From NCBI GenBank assembly GCA_002482005.1, contig DLFD01000026.1, forward strand, positions 1 to 48,034: 48,034 nt of DNA, read 5' to 3'. Below the pieces are notes generated by a model, which saw only the letters and a program-made list of their open reading frames with translations, was not told the DNA's origin and searched no databases. Made by a program: the position numbers and the translations under genes. How positions within the stretch are numbered: the stretch's first letter is position 1; every line of letters begins with the position of its first letter. Positions 34,263 to 42,638 of the stretch are shown one piece after another. This DNA is from Lachnospiraceae bacterium UBA7729 (GTDB lineage Bacteria; Bacillota; Clostridia; Lachnospirales; Lachnospiraceae).

Positions 34263-36064
34263 CCTTTTACAGCCTCCTCTCTGAGCGGACGGAAGGAAAC
34301 CTGGACTTTTCCATTCTTCATCTCCGCTATTGTCATCTTCTTATACTCGTCCGACTTTTCAGGGAAATCCGACCTGGTGTGGGCTCCGCGGCTTTCCCTT
34401 CGCTCCAGGGCGCTCAGAACGATGGCATCCGCAAGCTGGAGTCGGCAGAGGTTGATATCTGCCGGGACGCCAATTTCATAGTTCCCGGCTGCAGGCCCGG
34501 TTTTAAGGTCCTGCTGAATGAGGGCTTTGATCTTCTCCTCCGCCTCTGTCATCCCCTGCTGATCGCGGATAATTCCGAGACCTTTCTGCAGGATCTCACC
34601 GACCTGCTCCGCGAGAGCCGGATCTTCCTTCTTCCCGAGCGGATCCAGGATGACCAGCTTCTCCGGCTTTTCATCCGAGATGCTGACGCTGATCCCGAAT
34701 CTTCTGGCTCCAGTCCTGCCTTCTGCCTGACTTGCCGCATGGCCTGGTCTCTGTCCCGCCGCATGGGTGGATGTCTTCGCTGTACTGCTCTCTGCCGCGA
34801 TGCTTTCCGCTGCGATCCTGCCCCCGAGCAGTGCCCCCAGCATAGAGTTGCCGCCAAGACGATTGGCGCCATGATATCGACAGCAGCACTCCCCGGCTGC
34901 ATACAGATCTTTCAGGCTGGCACGATGATGGTCATCCACATCGATGCCGCCCATGAAATAATGGATCCCGGGTTCGACCGGGATCGGATCTTTCATGGGG
35001 TCAAGGTTCAGATAATACATGATCTCATCGCGAAGGTCGGAAAGTTTCTCCAGAAAGGCTTTTTTCGGGATCCCGGTCATATCGAGGCATACCGATCCTT
35101 CAGTATCCTCTCTTTCCCTGACCATATACTCTTCTCTGGAGACAACATCTCTCGGCATAAGGCTGCCCATCTCGGGATACTTCTCATCCATGAAATACCA
35201 TGGTCTGCCATCCCGCATGATAAAGAGCCTTCCGCCCTCCCCTCTTGCCGCCTCGGAGACCAGACACCGCTTTCCGGGAATCTTCATAGTGGTCGGGTGG
35301 TACTGGATCATCTCCAGATTGCCAAGCCGGACTCCCTGGGCAAAGACCGTCGCGGTCACGCTGCCGCTGTTGAGGGTGGTCCCGGTCGTCTGTCCCGGAA
35401 AGAGGCCTCCCATGCCTCCGCTGCAGAGAACGACCGGCCCCTCAAAGTCGGTCATAGAGCCGGTATATGTATCCAGAATACGCACCCCTGTGACGGCTAT
35501 ATTGGCATTCCTGCTATCCACAGACTTCAACAGATCGGCTCTGCTTACGGCAGAGTTCCCCCATCTGTCTGTGATCGGCTCTGTAAGCAGACGTACGAAC
35601 CTGTGATGAGAGAAGCGCTGCGTAAGGCCTGCGCACTCCCATCTGCGGCATTCGGAGATCATGGCCGACATGATCAGCTTGCCGGTACTGCTCTTGGCGT
35701 AGGCGGTCCGTTTTTTCTTCTGGCCTCCGAATTTTCTCAGTACCGGCTGGCGGTCCCTTGCCTGAAAAGGGACGCCGATCCTGATCAGCCAGGACAGGAT
35801 CTCCGGCGCCCGGTCCGTCAGTACCCGGACAGCCTCCGGGTCATTCAGGCAGGCGCCTCCTTTCATCGTATCCTGGAAATGGTCCTGTGGAGTGTCATTT
35901 TCCCCCATGGTATCGAGTGCTCCGTTGATTCCGCCTTCGGCCAGAGAGGATTGGGCCCTCTCTGACGGGAGAAGAGAGATCAGACGGTTTTCGATTCCAT
36001 ATTCTGACAAAGTAATAGCGCAGGATAGCCCCGCAAGGCCTGCTCCGATAATATTTACTTTCAT
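34259..36064 (-). CDS. frdA: Fumarate reductase-like flavoprotein subunit without the flavin-linking histidine
   Basis: This 601-residue protein has the FAD dinucleotide fold IIGAGLAGLSCAI and the substrate domain with HPTT (QYHPTTM), SEAARGEGGRLF and HYFMGGIDVD. The C-terminal FAD contact NRLGGNSMLGALLGGR is also present. In Frd/Sdh the FAD is bound to a histidine in an RSHTxAAxGG motif; here the aligned residues are RAQSSLAEGG, with Q38 in that position, so FAD is probably not covalent. A hydrophilic A/S/G/R/H-rich insertion (about 425-455) is unusual. The start is the ATG that shares a base with the cytochrome stop, with GAGGTG ahead. It probably reduces fumarate or a related enoate in the cytoplasm, or serves as electron entry. 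Confidence 0.85.
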   Translation of the reverse strand: MKVNIIGAGLAGLSCAITLSEYGIENRLISLLPSERAQSSLAEGGINGALDTMGENDTPQDHFQDTMKGGACLNDPEAVRVLTDRAPEILSWLIRIGVPFQARDRQPVLRKFGGQKKKRTAYAKSSTGKLIMSAMISECRRWECAGLTQRFSHHRFVRLLTEPITDRWGNSAVSRADLLKSVDSRNANIAVTGVRILDTYTGSMTDFEGPVVLCSGGMGGLFPGQTTGTTLNSGSVTATVFAQGVRLGNLEMIQYHPTTMKIPGKRCLVSEAARGEGGRLFIMRDGRPWYFMDEKYPEMGSLMPRDVVSREEYMVREREDTEGSVCLDMTGIPKKAFLEKLSDLRDEIMYYLNLDPMKDPIPVEPGIHYFMGGIDVDDHHRASLKDLYAAGECCCRYHGANRLGGNSMLGALLGGRIAAESIAAESSTAKTSTHAAGQRPGHAASQAEGRTGARRFGISVSISDEKPEKLVILDPLGKKEDPALAEQVGEILQKGLGIIRDQQGMTEAEEKIKALIQQDLKTGPAAGNYEIGVPADINLCRLQLADAIVLSALERRESRGAHTRSDFPEKSDEYKKMTIAEMKNGKVQVSFRPLREEAVKG

Positions 36065-36606
36065 CACAGCCACCTCACATAGTAGATCAGGAATGCGACC
36101 GAGCAAAACAGAAGTATGATCGTCAGAATCGTGAATACATCCGCCGCTCTTCCTTTCCGGCCTTCATATCCGAAGCCGATCAATAGCGGCCGGACATTGG
36201 AAAGAATGTGTATGGCAAGAACGATAACAAGCAGAACCGACATAAACAGCTGCGGTTTCCCGAAAAAAGAAAGCCGGATGATTTCGCTGTCCTGGTTATA
36301 AAAGATCAGCAGATGGTCCACAATGAAGATCATCAGGGCTATTCCGCTCAGCCTTCTGGTCCAGAAAAGCTTATTTTCCCTGAAATAGAAGGTCCCGCTC
36401 TTCAAAGCGACACGGATAGACCGCATCATAAGAATAGATCCGATCACTGCGTGACTTATGATCAGCAATATCATGAGAAAGGCAAGGACCTTGATCGCGC
36501 TGCTGCCGCCTGGAAGAAGGCCAGAGAGCTGAAAAGTCCCTGCGATAGCATGAACAGCAAAAAGGGCAGTAATGCCCATCCCAAGGATCGCGTTGCATCT
36601 TCTCAT
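36064..36606 (-). CDS. frdC: Cytochrome b-type membrane subunit of the Frd-like complex
   Basis: This 180-residue protein has about five hydrophobic helices (roughly 5-28, 38-62, 84-103, 118-138 and 155-178). It contains histidines suited to heme b ligation in or near helices: H19, H52 (LIISHAVIGS), H97 (IVDHLL) and H133 (LAIHILSNVRPLL). This fits a SdhC/FrdC-type anchor with two hemes. GGTGAGG precedes the ATG. It is tightly coupled to the flavoprotein gene (TGATG) and lies six bases after the anchored acidic protein gene. It would link the soluble subunits to a quinone pool or to an extracytoplasmic electron carrier. Confidence 0.82.
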   Translation of the reverse strand: MRRCNAILGMGITALFAVHAIAGTFQLSGLLPGGSSAIKVLAFLMILLIISHAVIGSILMMRSIRVALKSGTFYFRENKLFWTRRLSGIALMIFIVDHLLIFYNQDSEIIRLSFFGKPQLFMSVLLVIVLAIHILSNVRPLLIGFGYEGRKGRAADVFTILTIILLFCSVAFLIYYVRWL

Positions 36607-36612
36607 GGTACC

Positions 36613-37278
36613 TCACCCCTTTTCTGTCAGTTCCGGATCGTCTGTCATGAAATTCTGCCTCGGTTCCGTCCCTGTTCCAGACCCTGTTTCACGCTCTGTC
36701 CCTGTTCCGGTTTCTGTCTCCGCCCCGCCTTCTGTCTCCGCCCCGGTTTCCGTCTCCGCCCCGGTTTCCGTCTCAGGCTCGCTGTGAATGTTCAGGATCT
36801 CCATCTGGGGCTGCTTCAGCGCATGGTCTGCGTGGTAAGTCTCCGCTGCTTCTTTGGACATCACCATGAAATCGATTCTTCCTGCGTCAGCCTTGGACAG
36901 CATCAGGATCGGGTCCTCCACATGAAGCTTCATCTGGTTTTTAGAAAGCCGTGACTGATACCTTCTGGCCATATCGATCCCGCCCACATCTCCATTGGCA
37001 GCACTCATAACAGCATCATCAAACAGCAGGCCATAATCTTTTTCCAGAAAGAAGTTCTCCCAGGTTTTCAGTTTTTCCGGTTCCCGGTGATCGTCTTTAT
37101 TGATCATCACAATATAGTCGCCTGACGGGGCATCCAGGATCGTTGTCGCGGCGGAGATCGCATCCAGTCCTTTGCCTGAGATAAGGTTTCTGAACATTCC
37201 GGTCTGTGTGAAGGGAATACCGTAGAGCACCAGCAAGGCTGAGGCGATCACGATGATATGTTTTCCTGTCTTGTTCAC
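36613..37278 (-). CDS. Membrane-anchored extracytoplasmic protein with acidic repeat tail
   Basis: The protein has 221 residues from a GTG nine bases after AGGAGG; an ATG at 37317 lacks an RBS. It has an N-terminal anchor (about 7-26) and an extracytoplasmic domain of ~130 residues (GKGLDAISAATTILDAPSGD, YGLLFDDAVMSAANGDVGGI, ILMLSKADAGRIDFMVMSKE). A ~45-residue tail of E, T and G repeats follows. The DAISAAT segment faintly recalls the flavinylation motif of FMN-binding proteins but lacks its glycine. No family was recognised. It sits between the FMN-binding lipoprotein and the Frd cytochrome gene, so a role in extracytoplasmic electron transfer or metal binding is possible. Confidence 0.75.
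   Translation of the reverse strand: MNKTGKHIIVIASALLVLYGIPFTQTGMFRNLISGKGLDAISAATTILDAPSGDYIVMINKDDHREPEKLKTWENFFLEKDYGLLFDDAVMSAANGDVGGIDMARRYQSRLSKNQMKLHVEDPILMLSKADAGRIDFMVMSKEAAETYHADHALKQPQMEILNIHSEPETETGAETETGAETEGGAETETGTGTERETGSGTGTEPRQNFMTDDPELTEKG
36709..36780 (-). repeat. Tandem 18-bp repeat coding the acidic tail
   Basis: Four successive 18-base units of the form ggtttcygtctccgcccc (plus-strand reading) occur, the last one diverged. They encode six-residue E-T-E-T-G-A type units on the minus strand. Such in-frame repeats vary in number between strains. Confidence 0.85.
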
Positions 37279-37362
37279 GGTTTTCAGCCTCCTGTCTCCC
37301 TTCTCCCGGGACTGCATCCAATTCCTCCGGCAGCTGCTCTGTCTCTGCTGCGCAGATCCATG

Positions 37363-37875
37363 TCAGCTTTCTGTCTCTGCCTTGACAGACTGCTGTCCTT
37401 TCTCTGACATGTCAAGGGCACGGTCTGCCGCTTCGCAGAACTCTTCATAGTTGATCGTCGCCCCACTGATAGAATCGATCCCATCCAGCTGACCATTCTC
37501 CACAAGCATCTCTGCATACTTTGGAACAGCCGCGACAGCCTTCTGTGCCTTGTTGTAAAAGTCACGGTTGGCTACACCGCCCTGTTTTTTGCCGTATTCC
37601 TTATCTTTCAGCTGTCCGTCAACGGTATAAGTCTTAAAATCACAGTCGGCGATCTTTCCGTCTTTTACGCTGATCGTGACAACTCCATATCCTGCTGCCG
37701 CGTCATCTTCCTCGGAATTTTCCCCATCATCAGACAGAATATCTTTCCGGATCTCGCTCTTTGCCGTATAGGTCCCATCCTGAAGGACTCTGTCCTTCTT
37801 CCGGCTTCCGCAGCCGGTCAGCATGCCGGCAATGCAGCCTGCCGCAAGAACACATGCAAGTACGTTCTTTCTCAT
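37363..37875 (-). CDS. FMN-binding lipoprotein (flavinylated by ApbE-type transferase)
   Basis: This 170-residue protein has a lipoprotein signal with lipobox LTGC (C22). It carries the FMN_bind domain: DGTYTA at 33-38, GYGVVTISVKDGKIADCDF and the flavinylation motif DSISGATIN with T140 as the predicted FMN-linked threonine. An acidic linker separates anchor and domain. GGGAGG fixes the ATG. Such proteins carry electrons outside the cytoplasmic membrane, as in flavin-based extracellular electron transfer. It is encoded between the ABC module of the iron-uptake operon and the Frd-like genes. No apbE was found in the window, so the transferase would be encoded elsewhere. Confidence 0.88.
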   Translation of the reverse strand: MRKNVLACVLAAGCIAGMLTGCGSRKKDRVLQDGTYTAKSEIRKDILSDDGENSEEDDAAAGYGVVTISVKDGKIADCDFKTYTVDGQLKDKEYGKKQGGVANRDFYNKAQKAVAAVPKYAEMLVENGQLDGIDSISGATINYEEFCEAADRALDMSEKGQQSVKAETES

Positions 37876-37964
37876 CTTGTTCCTCCCTCAGAGCATCCTG
37901 ATACTGCCAGCAGGGACAGATGCTTTCCCCGCGAAAGTATCTGTCCCGGGCACGTCCCAGAAGA

Positions 37965-38657
37965 TCAGTCGTTGTAATGGATCACACCTGTAAAGTTATT
38001 GTTTACAGTTTCCTTTGTGAAATGTCCGTCCCTGAGGACCAGCGCTCTCTGGGCGGTCTGTGCTACCTCAGGGTCGTGGGTGACGACGATCAGGGTGGTT
38101 CCCTGCTCATGCAGCTGACGGAAAAGATCCATGACGATGGTCTCGTTCGCCTCATCCAGATTGCCGGTCGGCTCATCCGCAAGGACGATCTCCGGATAGT
38201 TGATCAGGGCTCTTGCGACGCACACACGCTGCTGCTCACCACCAGACAGCTGACTCGGAAGGTGATGCGCGCGGTCAGCCAGGCCGACCCGCTCGAGTGC
38301 TTCCATGGCCTCCTTCTCATCCGGAACGCTGTGATAATACTGTGCCGTCATGACGTTTTCCAGCGCTGTCAGGTAGTTGACCAGATAGAATTGCTGGAAG
38401 ATCAGACCGATCTTGTCACGGCGGATGATGGTCTGTTCTTTCTTGCTGACCTTGGAGATATCCCTTCCATCAAGCAGGACCTGTCCTTCCGTCGGGGTAT
38501 CCATGCAGCCGATGATATTCATCATGGTGGACTTTCCGGATCCAGACGGTCCCATGATCGCGACCCACTCACCCTTCTCGACCTTCATGTTGACATGGTC
38601 GAGAGCGTGAAGGTCACCATAGATCTTAGATACGTCTTTTAATTCAAGAAGACTCAT
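37965..38657 (-). CDS. ABC ATPase of the iron-uptake-linked module
   Basis: This 230-residue LolD/MacB-type ATPase has Walker A GPSGSGKST, Q-loop FQQFYLV, signature LSGGEQQR, Walker B IVLADEPTGNLD and the H-loop VTHDP. GAAAGGTGAG precedes the ATG, and the permease gene stops two bases upstream. With the two permeases it forms a FtsX-type ABC complex equivalent to the cj1661-cj1663 part of the Campylobacter P19 locus. Its job there is unproven; it may move or remodel an extracytoplasmic component rather than import iron directly. Confidence 0.92.
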   Translation of the reverse strand: MSLLELKDVSKIYGDLHALDHVNMKVEKGEWVAIMGPSGSGKSTMMNIIGCMDTPTEGQVLLDGRDISKVSKKEQTIIRRDKIGLIFQQFYLVNYLTALENVMTAQYYHSVPDEKEAMEALERVGLADRAHHLPSQLSGGEQQRVCVARALINYPEIVLADEPTGNLDEANETIVMDLFRQLHEQGTTLIVVTHDPEVAQTAQRALVLRDGHFTKETVNNNFTGVIHYND

Positions 38658-38659
38658 AA

Positions 38660-39892
38660 TTACTCACCTTTCAGTACAAATGCAGGATCGATCTTTGTGG
38701 TTGCGCGGATCGGTATCATGCTGGCCAGTCCGGTCACCGCCATCGATGCGGCGATGGTGATCGGCAGAAGCAGCGGCCGGAAGACGATCGAGTTATTGAA
38801 TACCCCCATACTGACTCCCTGTGCGAAGAAGAAGCCGAGGACCGTTCCAATCAGGCCTCCGATCGCTCCAAGCAGAATGCCCTCACCCATGAACTCCTGG
38901 ATGATGGACTGGTCAGACGCGCCAAGTGCCTTGCGGAGTCCGATCTCCATCTTTCTCTCTGTGACCGTAGCTGTCATAGTTGTCGCGACGCAGATCATGG
39001 TAAGAGCAAGGACAACGATAGTTACCAGAAGGACCAGCGCCTGCAGCTTGGTAAGGACAGTACCTTCAGACTGGGCGACCCGCTTGACCAGGCGGGCATT
39101 GACAGTATCAACTGCTTCATTGATCTGGTCTGCATATTCACTCAGCTGGTCCTGCTGGGCTGTGATGGAGAGCTCAAGAATATCCAGTCCTCCATCCTCC
39201 CCGGTCAGCTGTGCCAGATCATCCAGCGACATGTAGATGTAAGACTCTTCCGATCCGCCGGTATCGAGGATGCCTGTGACCTGGAAATCCATCTCGTTAT
39301 CGAGGATCATCTCCTCCTCGGTCTCAGATTCCGCTTCTGTTTCAGATGAAGCAGCTCCGGCGGCATCTGATACGTCTTCTGTCTCTGTCCCGTCATCTCC
39401 CCCGTAGACTTCCTCCGGAGTATAGGTTACAGTAACCGGTTCCCCGACCTTGAGACCGTATTTTTCAGCAACTTCTTTTCCGACAAGCAGCTGTCCCGAC
39501 CCGGAAGGCCACTTACCGTCTACATTCCAGTAAGGGCTGGAAGCCTTCGCGCCTTCCATATCCGTACCCGCAGCCAGGACAGTCGTCTGGTTGATCCTTA
39601 CATTCTCATAGCGGTAAGGAGCCGCGCCTACAAGTGAATCTTCCGGTATGACAGCCTTTGCTTTCTCACCGTCTTCCATGGAAAATGATTCTTCCTTAGG
39701 GAGTACGATCATGTTGGATCCGTATCTGCGGAACTGAGTACCCATCTGCCTCGGAACATCGTAATAGATCGTTACAAGACCGGATAAGATCATCGCTCCG
39801 ATCGCGACAGACAGCAGGGCGATCAGCATCCTTGAACGTCTGCGGACCAGGGAAGCGGAGATCATCCGGAAAAACATTTTCTTCTTAGTCAT
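38660..39892 (-). CDS. FtsX/MacB-like ABC permease, second of pair
   Basis: This 410-residue protein has an N-terminal helix (about 20-44), an extracytoplasmic domain and three C-terminal helices (about 280-400). The last begins after VTERKMEIGLRKALGASDQS and ends with IPIRATTKIDPAFVLKGE. A glutamate/threonine/serine-rich insertion (about 165-195) is inside the extracytoplasmic domain. AGGGGAG precedes the ATG. It lies 2 bases before the ATPase gene and 12 bases after the first permease gene, so all three are one translational unit. The pair probably forms a heterodimer, as in LolC/LolE. Confidence 0.9.
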   Translation of the reverse strand: MTKKKMFFRMISASLVRRRSRMLIALLSVAIGAMILSGLVTIYYDVPRQMGTQFRRYGSNMIVLPKEESFSMEDGEKAKAVIPEDSLVGAAPYRYENVRINQTTVLAAGTDMEGAKASSPYWNVDGKWPSGSGQLLVGKEVAEKYGLKVGEPVTVTYTPEEVYGGDDGTETEDVSDAAGAASSETEAESETEEEMILDNEMDFQVTGILDTGGSEESYIYMSLDDLAQLTGEDGGLDILELSITAQQDQLSEYADQINEAVDTVNARLVKRVAQSEGTVLTKLQALVLLVTIVVLALTMICVATTMTATVTERKMEIGLRKALGASDQSIIQEFMGEGILLGAIGGLIGTVLGFFFAQGVSMGVFNNSIVFRPLLLPITIAASMAVTGLASMIPIRATTKIDPAFVLKGE

Positions 39893-39904
39893 CTTTTCTC
39901 CCCT

Positions 39905-41200
39905 TTACTGTCTTCCATGCAGAACTTCAGCCGGCTCCAGGCGCATCAGCATACGGATCGCCGGGAGACTTCCAAGCAGTGTCATCACTATGACCAGGAC
40001 TGCGACGATCGGGATGACCATCGGCCGGATCGTGATCGAAGATCCGAATACAGTGTGCCCGATGATCTGCGCAAAGCCGAATCCGCCAAGGAATCCGGCA
40101 GCGCCGCCGGCGACCGCCGTGAGCAGGACCTCTGTCAGGACAAGTCCGGTAATCGCTCCATTCTGGGCGCCGAGCGCCTTCAGAAGGCCGATCTCCTTGC
40201 TTCTTTCCATAACAGACGCAGTGACAAGGTTCATGATACCCAGTGCAGCCCCGATCATACTGAGGATCGTGATCAGGACCATCAAAAGCTGTGTCTTCTC
40301 AAGGATGTTACCCTCGGAATCCGCAACCTGACGGACAGGCGCCGCGACAGAATTCTCGATGACTTCCTGCAGCTGATAAGCGATCGAACTCGCATAGGCG
40401 GTGCAGTACCAGGTCTCATACTGGTCGACGGTAAGTGCTCCCGGATCTTTGGCTGCCTTTTCGGCAAGCTCATTGTCCGGGGTGGTCAGGGCACTGACTT
40501 CAATGCTTCCGACCTTTCCGTCCATGTCGTCCAGAGCCTGAGCGGTATCCAGAGCTGTGAAGATCTGATCATCCTCTTCTCCGCCTGCATCAAAGATACC
40601 GGCAACCCGTAAGTCCGCCTCTTTTTTGCTTCCCTTAACATGAACGGTATCTCCAGCTTTTACGCCAAGTTTCTCAGCTATGGCTTTGCCGAACATGGCA
40701 TCATTCTCGGTATAGCCATCTGCCTGCTCATCGATCCAGTTCCCTTCGGTGACAGACCACCAGCTTCTAAGGGAAGCGATGCCCGCGTCCAGAGTCTGAC
40801 CGGTCGGCAGATCCATGTGGTGATTGAACCAGGTTCCGACAACCGTCACGCCACTGCCGTCATCAAGCCGCGCAGGGACATCGACGATAGGAGCATAATC
40901 AACGATATTAAAAGCCCAGAATATCGTCATGACCTTTCCCAGGTCATCTTCGTTCAGATAGGCGGTCTGGCTGCCCCCGTCCTCAACATCGTACAGATCA
41001 CTGACGATGGAAGTCTCCTTGGGGACAACTGTAATATTGGCTCCGTATGTCTTCAGCTCCTGATTGACCTTGTCTCCGATGTCCATCATGACGCTGAGCA
41101 TAGCGGCAGCAAGGGATGTTCCAAGTGCAACCGTGAAAGCGATCATAAGCATCTTCTTCCACTGCCTTGCGAACGCACCCCTGATCATACGTACGAACAC
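39905..41200 (-). CDS. FtsX/MacB-like ABC permease, first of pair
   Basis: This 431-residue protein starts at a GTG preceded by GGGAGG. It has an N-terminal helix (about 16-40), an extracytoplasmic domain beginning YGANITVVPKETS, and three C-terminal helices around ILSMIGAALGIMNLVTASVM, then ERSKEIGLLKALGAQNGAIT, ending in MRLEPAEVLHGRQ. The opening TYGANITVVPK resembles that of the second permease and the permease at 46 kb, so all three share one ancestry. It is 34 bases after the DUF2318 gene in the iron operon. Confidence 0.9.
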   Translation of the reverse strand: MFVRMIRGAFARQWKKMLMIAFTVALGTSLAAAMLSVMMDIGDKVNQELKTYGANITVVPKETSIVSDLYDVEDGGSQTAYLNEDDLGKVMTIFWAFNIVDYAPIVDVPARLDDGSGVTVVGTWFNHHMDLPTGQTLDAGIASLRSWWSVTEGNWIDEQADGYTENDAMFGKAIAEKLGVKAGDTVHVKGSKKEADLRVAGIFDAGGEEDDQIFTALDTAQALDDMDGKVGSIEVSALTTPDNELAEKAAKDPGALTVDQYETWYCTAYASSIAYQLQEVIENSVAAPVRQVADSEGNILEKTQLLMVLITILSMIGAALGIMNLVTASVMERSKEIGLLKALGAQNGAITGLVLTEVLLTAVAGGAAGFLGGFGFAQIIGHTVFGSSITIRPMVIPIVAVLVIVMTLLGSLPAIRMLMRLEPAEVLHGRQ

Positions 41201-41233
41201 AGATATCCTCCCTTCAAATCCATGATCAAGCTG

Positions 41234-42478
41234 TCACTTGAATTCGTCCTGGTTCTCCACAAGTCCGGAAATAGCTACTTTGATGTATCCGTCCTCGATC
41301 GAATACGGAACAACGATCGGGTTGCATCCGCCTTTGAAACCGATGGTCTGGATATTCATGACGACATCGCAGAGCTTGCAGACGACTTGTCCCTTCTTCT
41401 CATAGTAACCTGTCTCACCGCAGATATCGCATGCGTCAAGACCTACGCCGTAGGAAGAAGAATTCGGTTTTTTGATGACGATGAAGCGGACTTCGATTCC
41501 CTTGTCCGTCTTGTAGGCAAATCGGTGAAGGTGTCCGTCCTGTACCTGGTCGAAACTGACCCATACGTTCTCATCGTCAACCTTTGCCGCATCCTCGATC
41601 GGAGCGATCTCAAAAGGCTTGTTGACGTATGCTTTGACCGGAACCAGATTGACCATGGATATGACAAATGTGATAAGCAGGGTCGTAGCCCATCTGCGGC
41701 GGAATCTCCACTTTGCACGGATCTTTCTGTGCTCGGCAGGATTTGAGTACGGTTCGTTGACGTGGAAGCTTGCCATCCACATCCAGACAGCCGGGATCAG
41801 AGAGATGATCAGGGTGATATAGGTAAACCAGTAGCCTTTATTGGCAGAAAACTTCGCGATCATGAACAGATTGTGATTGGAAGGAATGATCCTTCTTGCA
41901 AGAAGTCCCTGCAGGCTCGATGTGATAAACCGTACACCGAAGACCAGGAGGCAGATATCAAGAATAGTGAAGAAAAGTCCCTTTTTCAGGGCGATTCCTC
42001 CTCTTTCCGCTGCGATCAGGATCACGATGCACAGAATAATTCCCAAAATATAACCGATCAGACGGTACAGAAATTCTGTAGAAAGTACCTTCTGGCCGGA
42101 CAGAATGAATGTATACGGATACGCATATACATCCGGCATGAAATACACGGTAAGGCTGAAGACCAGAGTACCGGCAGCGATTCCGCCCAGGATCCGGATC
42201 TTACCTTTGGCTGCAAAGTGTGCGAAAACGAGAAAAAGAACAAGCGCTGCCAGATATACGGCAAAGATACGCCAGTTCCAGATAGTAGTATCGATCTTGT
42301 CTGTTGCATTTTTCATGATTGCCATAACAGCAGCTGCTATAAGGCCTGCAATACTGATCACCCGGAAGGTGACCTTTCCGGCGCCTTTCAAATACCGGAC
42401 TGAGAATGCGATAAGAAGTCCGATCACAATGGCAGCCGCTGACAGGTCTTCTGTTGTCTGTACCAGATACTTAAGCAC
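41234..42478 (-). CDS. DUF2318 membrane protein of the P19-type iron system
   Basis: This 414-residue protein has an N-terminal membrane part with about eight or nine helices and a C-terminal extracytoplasmic DUF2318 domain. The latter has a cysteine array, CDICGETGYYEKKGQVVCKLC, followed by GGCNPI, likely a metal or cluster site. The start is the GTG nine bases after AAAGGA; an ATG at 42505 has no RBS. In Campylobacter the homologue (Cj1660) sits beside p19 and the FTR1-like permease. It may reduce or hand over iron. It is separated from the P19 gene by 160 bases that contain a strong hairpin. Confidence 0.85.
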   Translation of the reverse strand: MLKYLVQTTEDLSAAAIVIGLLIAFSVRYLKGAGKVTFRVISIAGLIAAAVMAIMKNATDKIDTTIWNWRIFAVYLAALVLFLVFAHFAAKGKIRILGGIAAGTLVFSLTVYFMPDVYAYPYTFILSGQKVLSTEFLYRLIGYILGIILCIVILIAAERGGIALKKGLFFTILDICLLVFGVRFITSSLQGLLARRIIPSNHNLFMIAKFSANKGYWFTYITLIISLIPAVWMWMASFHVNEPYSNPAEHRKIRAKWRFRRRWATTLLITFVISMVNLVPVKAYVNKPFEIAPIEDAAKVDDENVWVSFDQVQDGHLHRFAYKTDKGIEVRFIVIKKPNSSSYGVGLDACDICGETGYYEKKGQVVCKLCDVVMNIQTIGFKGGCNPIVVPYSIEDGYIKVAISGLVENQDEFK

Positions 42479-42507
42479 TGTTATATGTCCTTTCTGACTG
42501 CACAAGT

Positions 42508-42559
42508 GAATGCGTCGCTAAGCTTCGGAGGAGGAGCTCCTTGGCAAAGCGGCGCATTC
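42508..42559 (-). promoter_or_regulatory. Large intercistronic hairpin between P19 and DUF2318 genes
   Basis: The arms gaatgcgtcgct (42508-42519) and agcggcgcattc (42548-42559) pair over 12 bases with one wobble position, and the loop contains ggagctcc. Smaller stems (caggg/ccctg, cgggt/acccg) lie at 42576-42620. No U-tract follows, so this looks like an mRNA processing or stability element. It could raise the level of the P19 message over downstream cistrons. Confidence 0.5.
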
Positions 42560-42638
42560 TGGTCAGTAATTCTACAGGGAGGACCCTGCTATGAATAACG
42601 GGTAAGTTTGCGAAACCCGGTATTCTCTTATTATCGGA

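Noticed and set aside
34175..35965. 596-codon open frame on the plus strand
   Set aside because: It is antisense to the Frd flavoprotein gene, whose motifs are clear; the plus-strand product has no family features.
36655..36785. CRISPR-like array
   Set aside because: The 18-bp units are contiguous, without spacers, and lie in frame inside a coding region, so they are a protein repeat.
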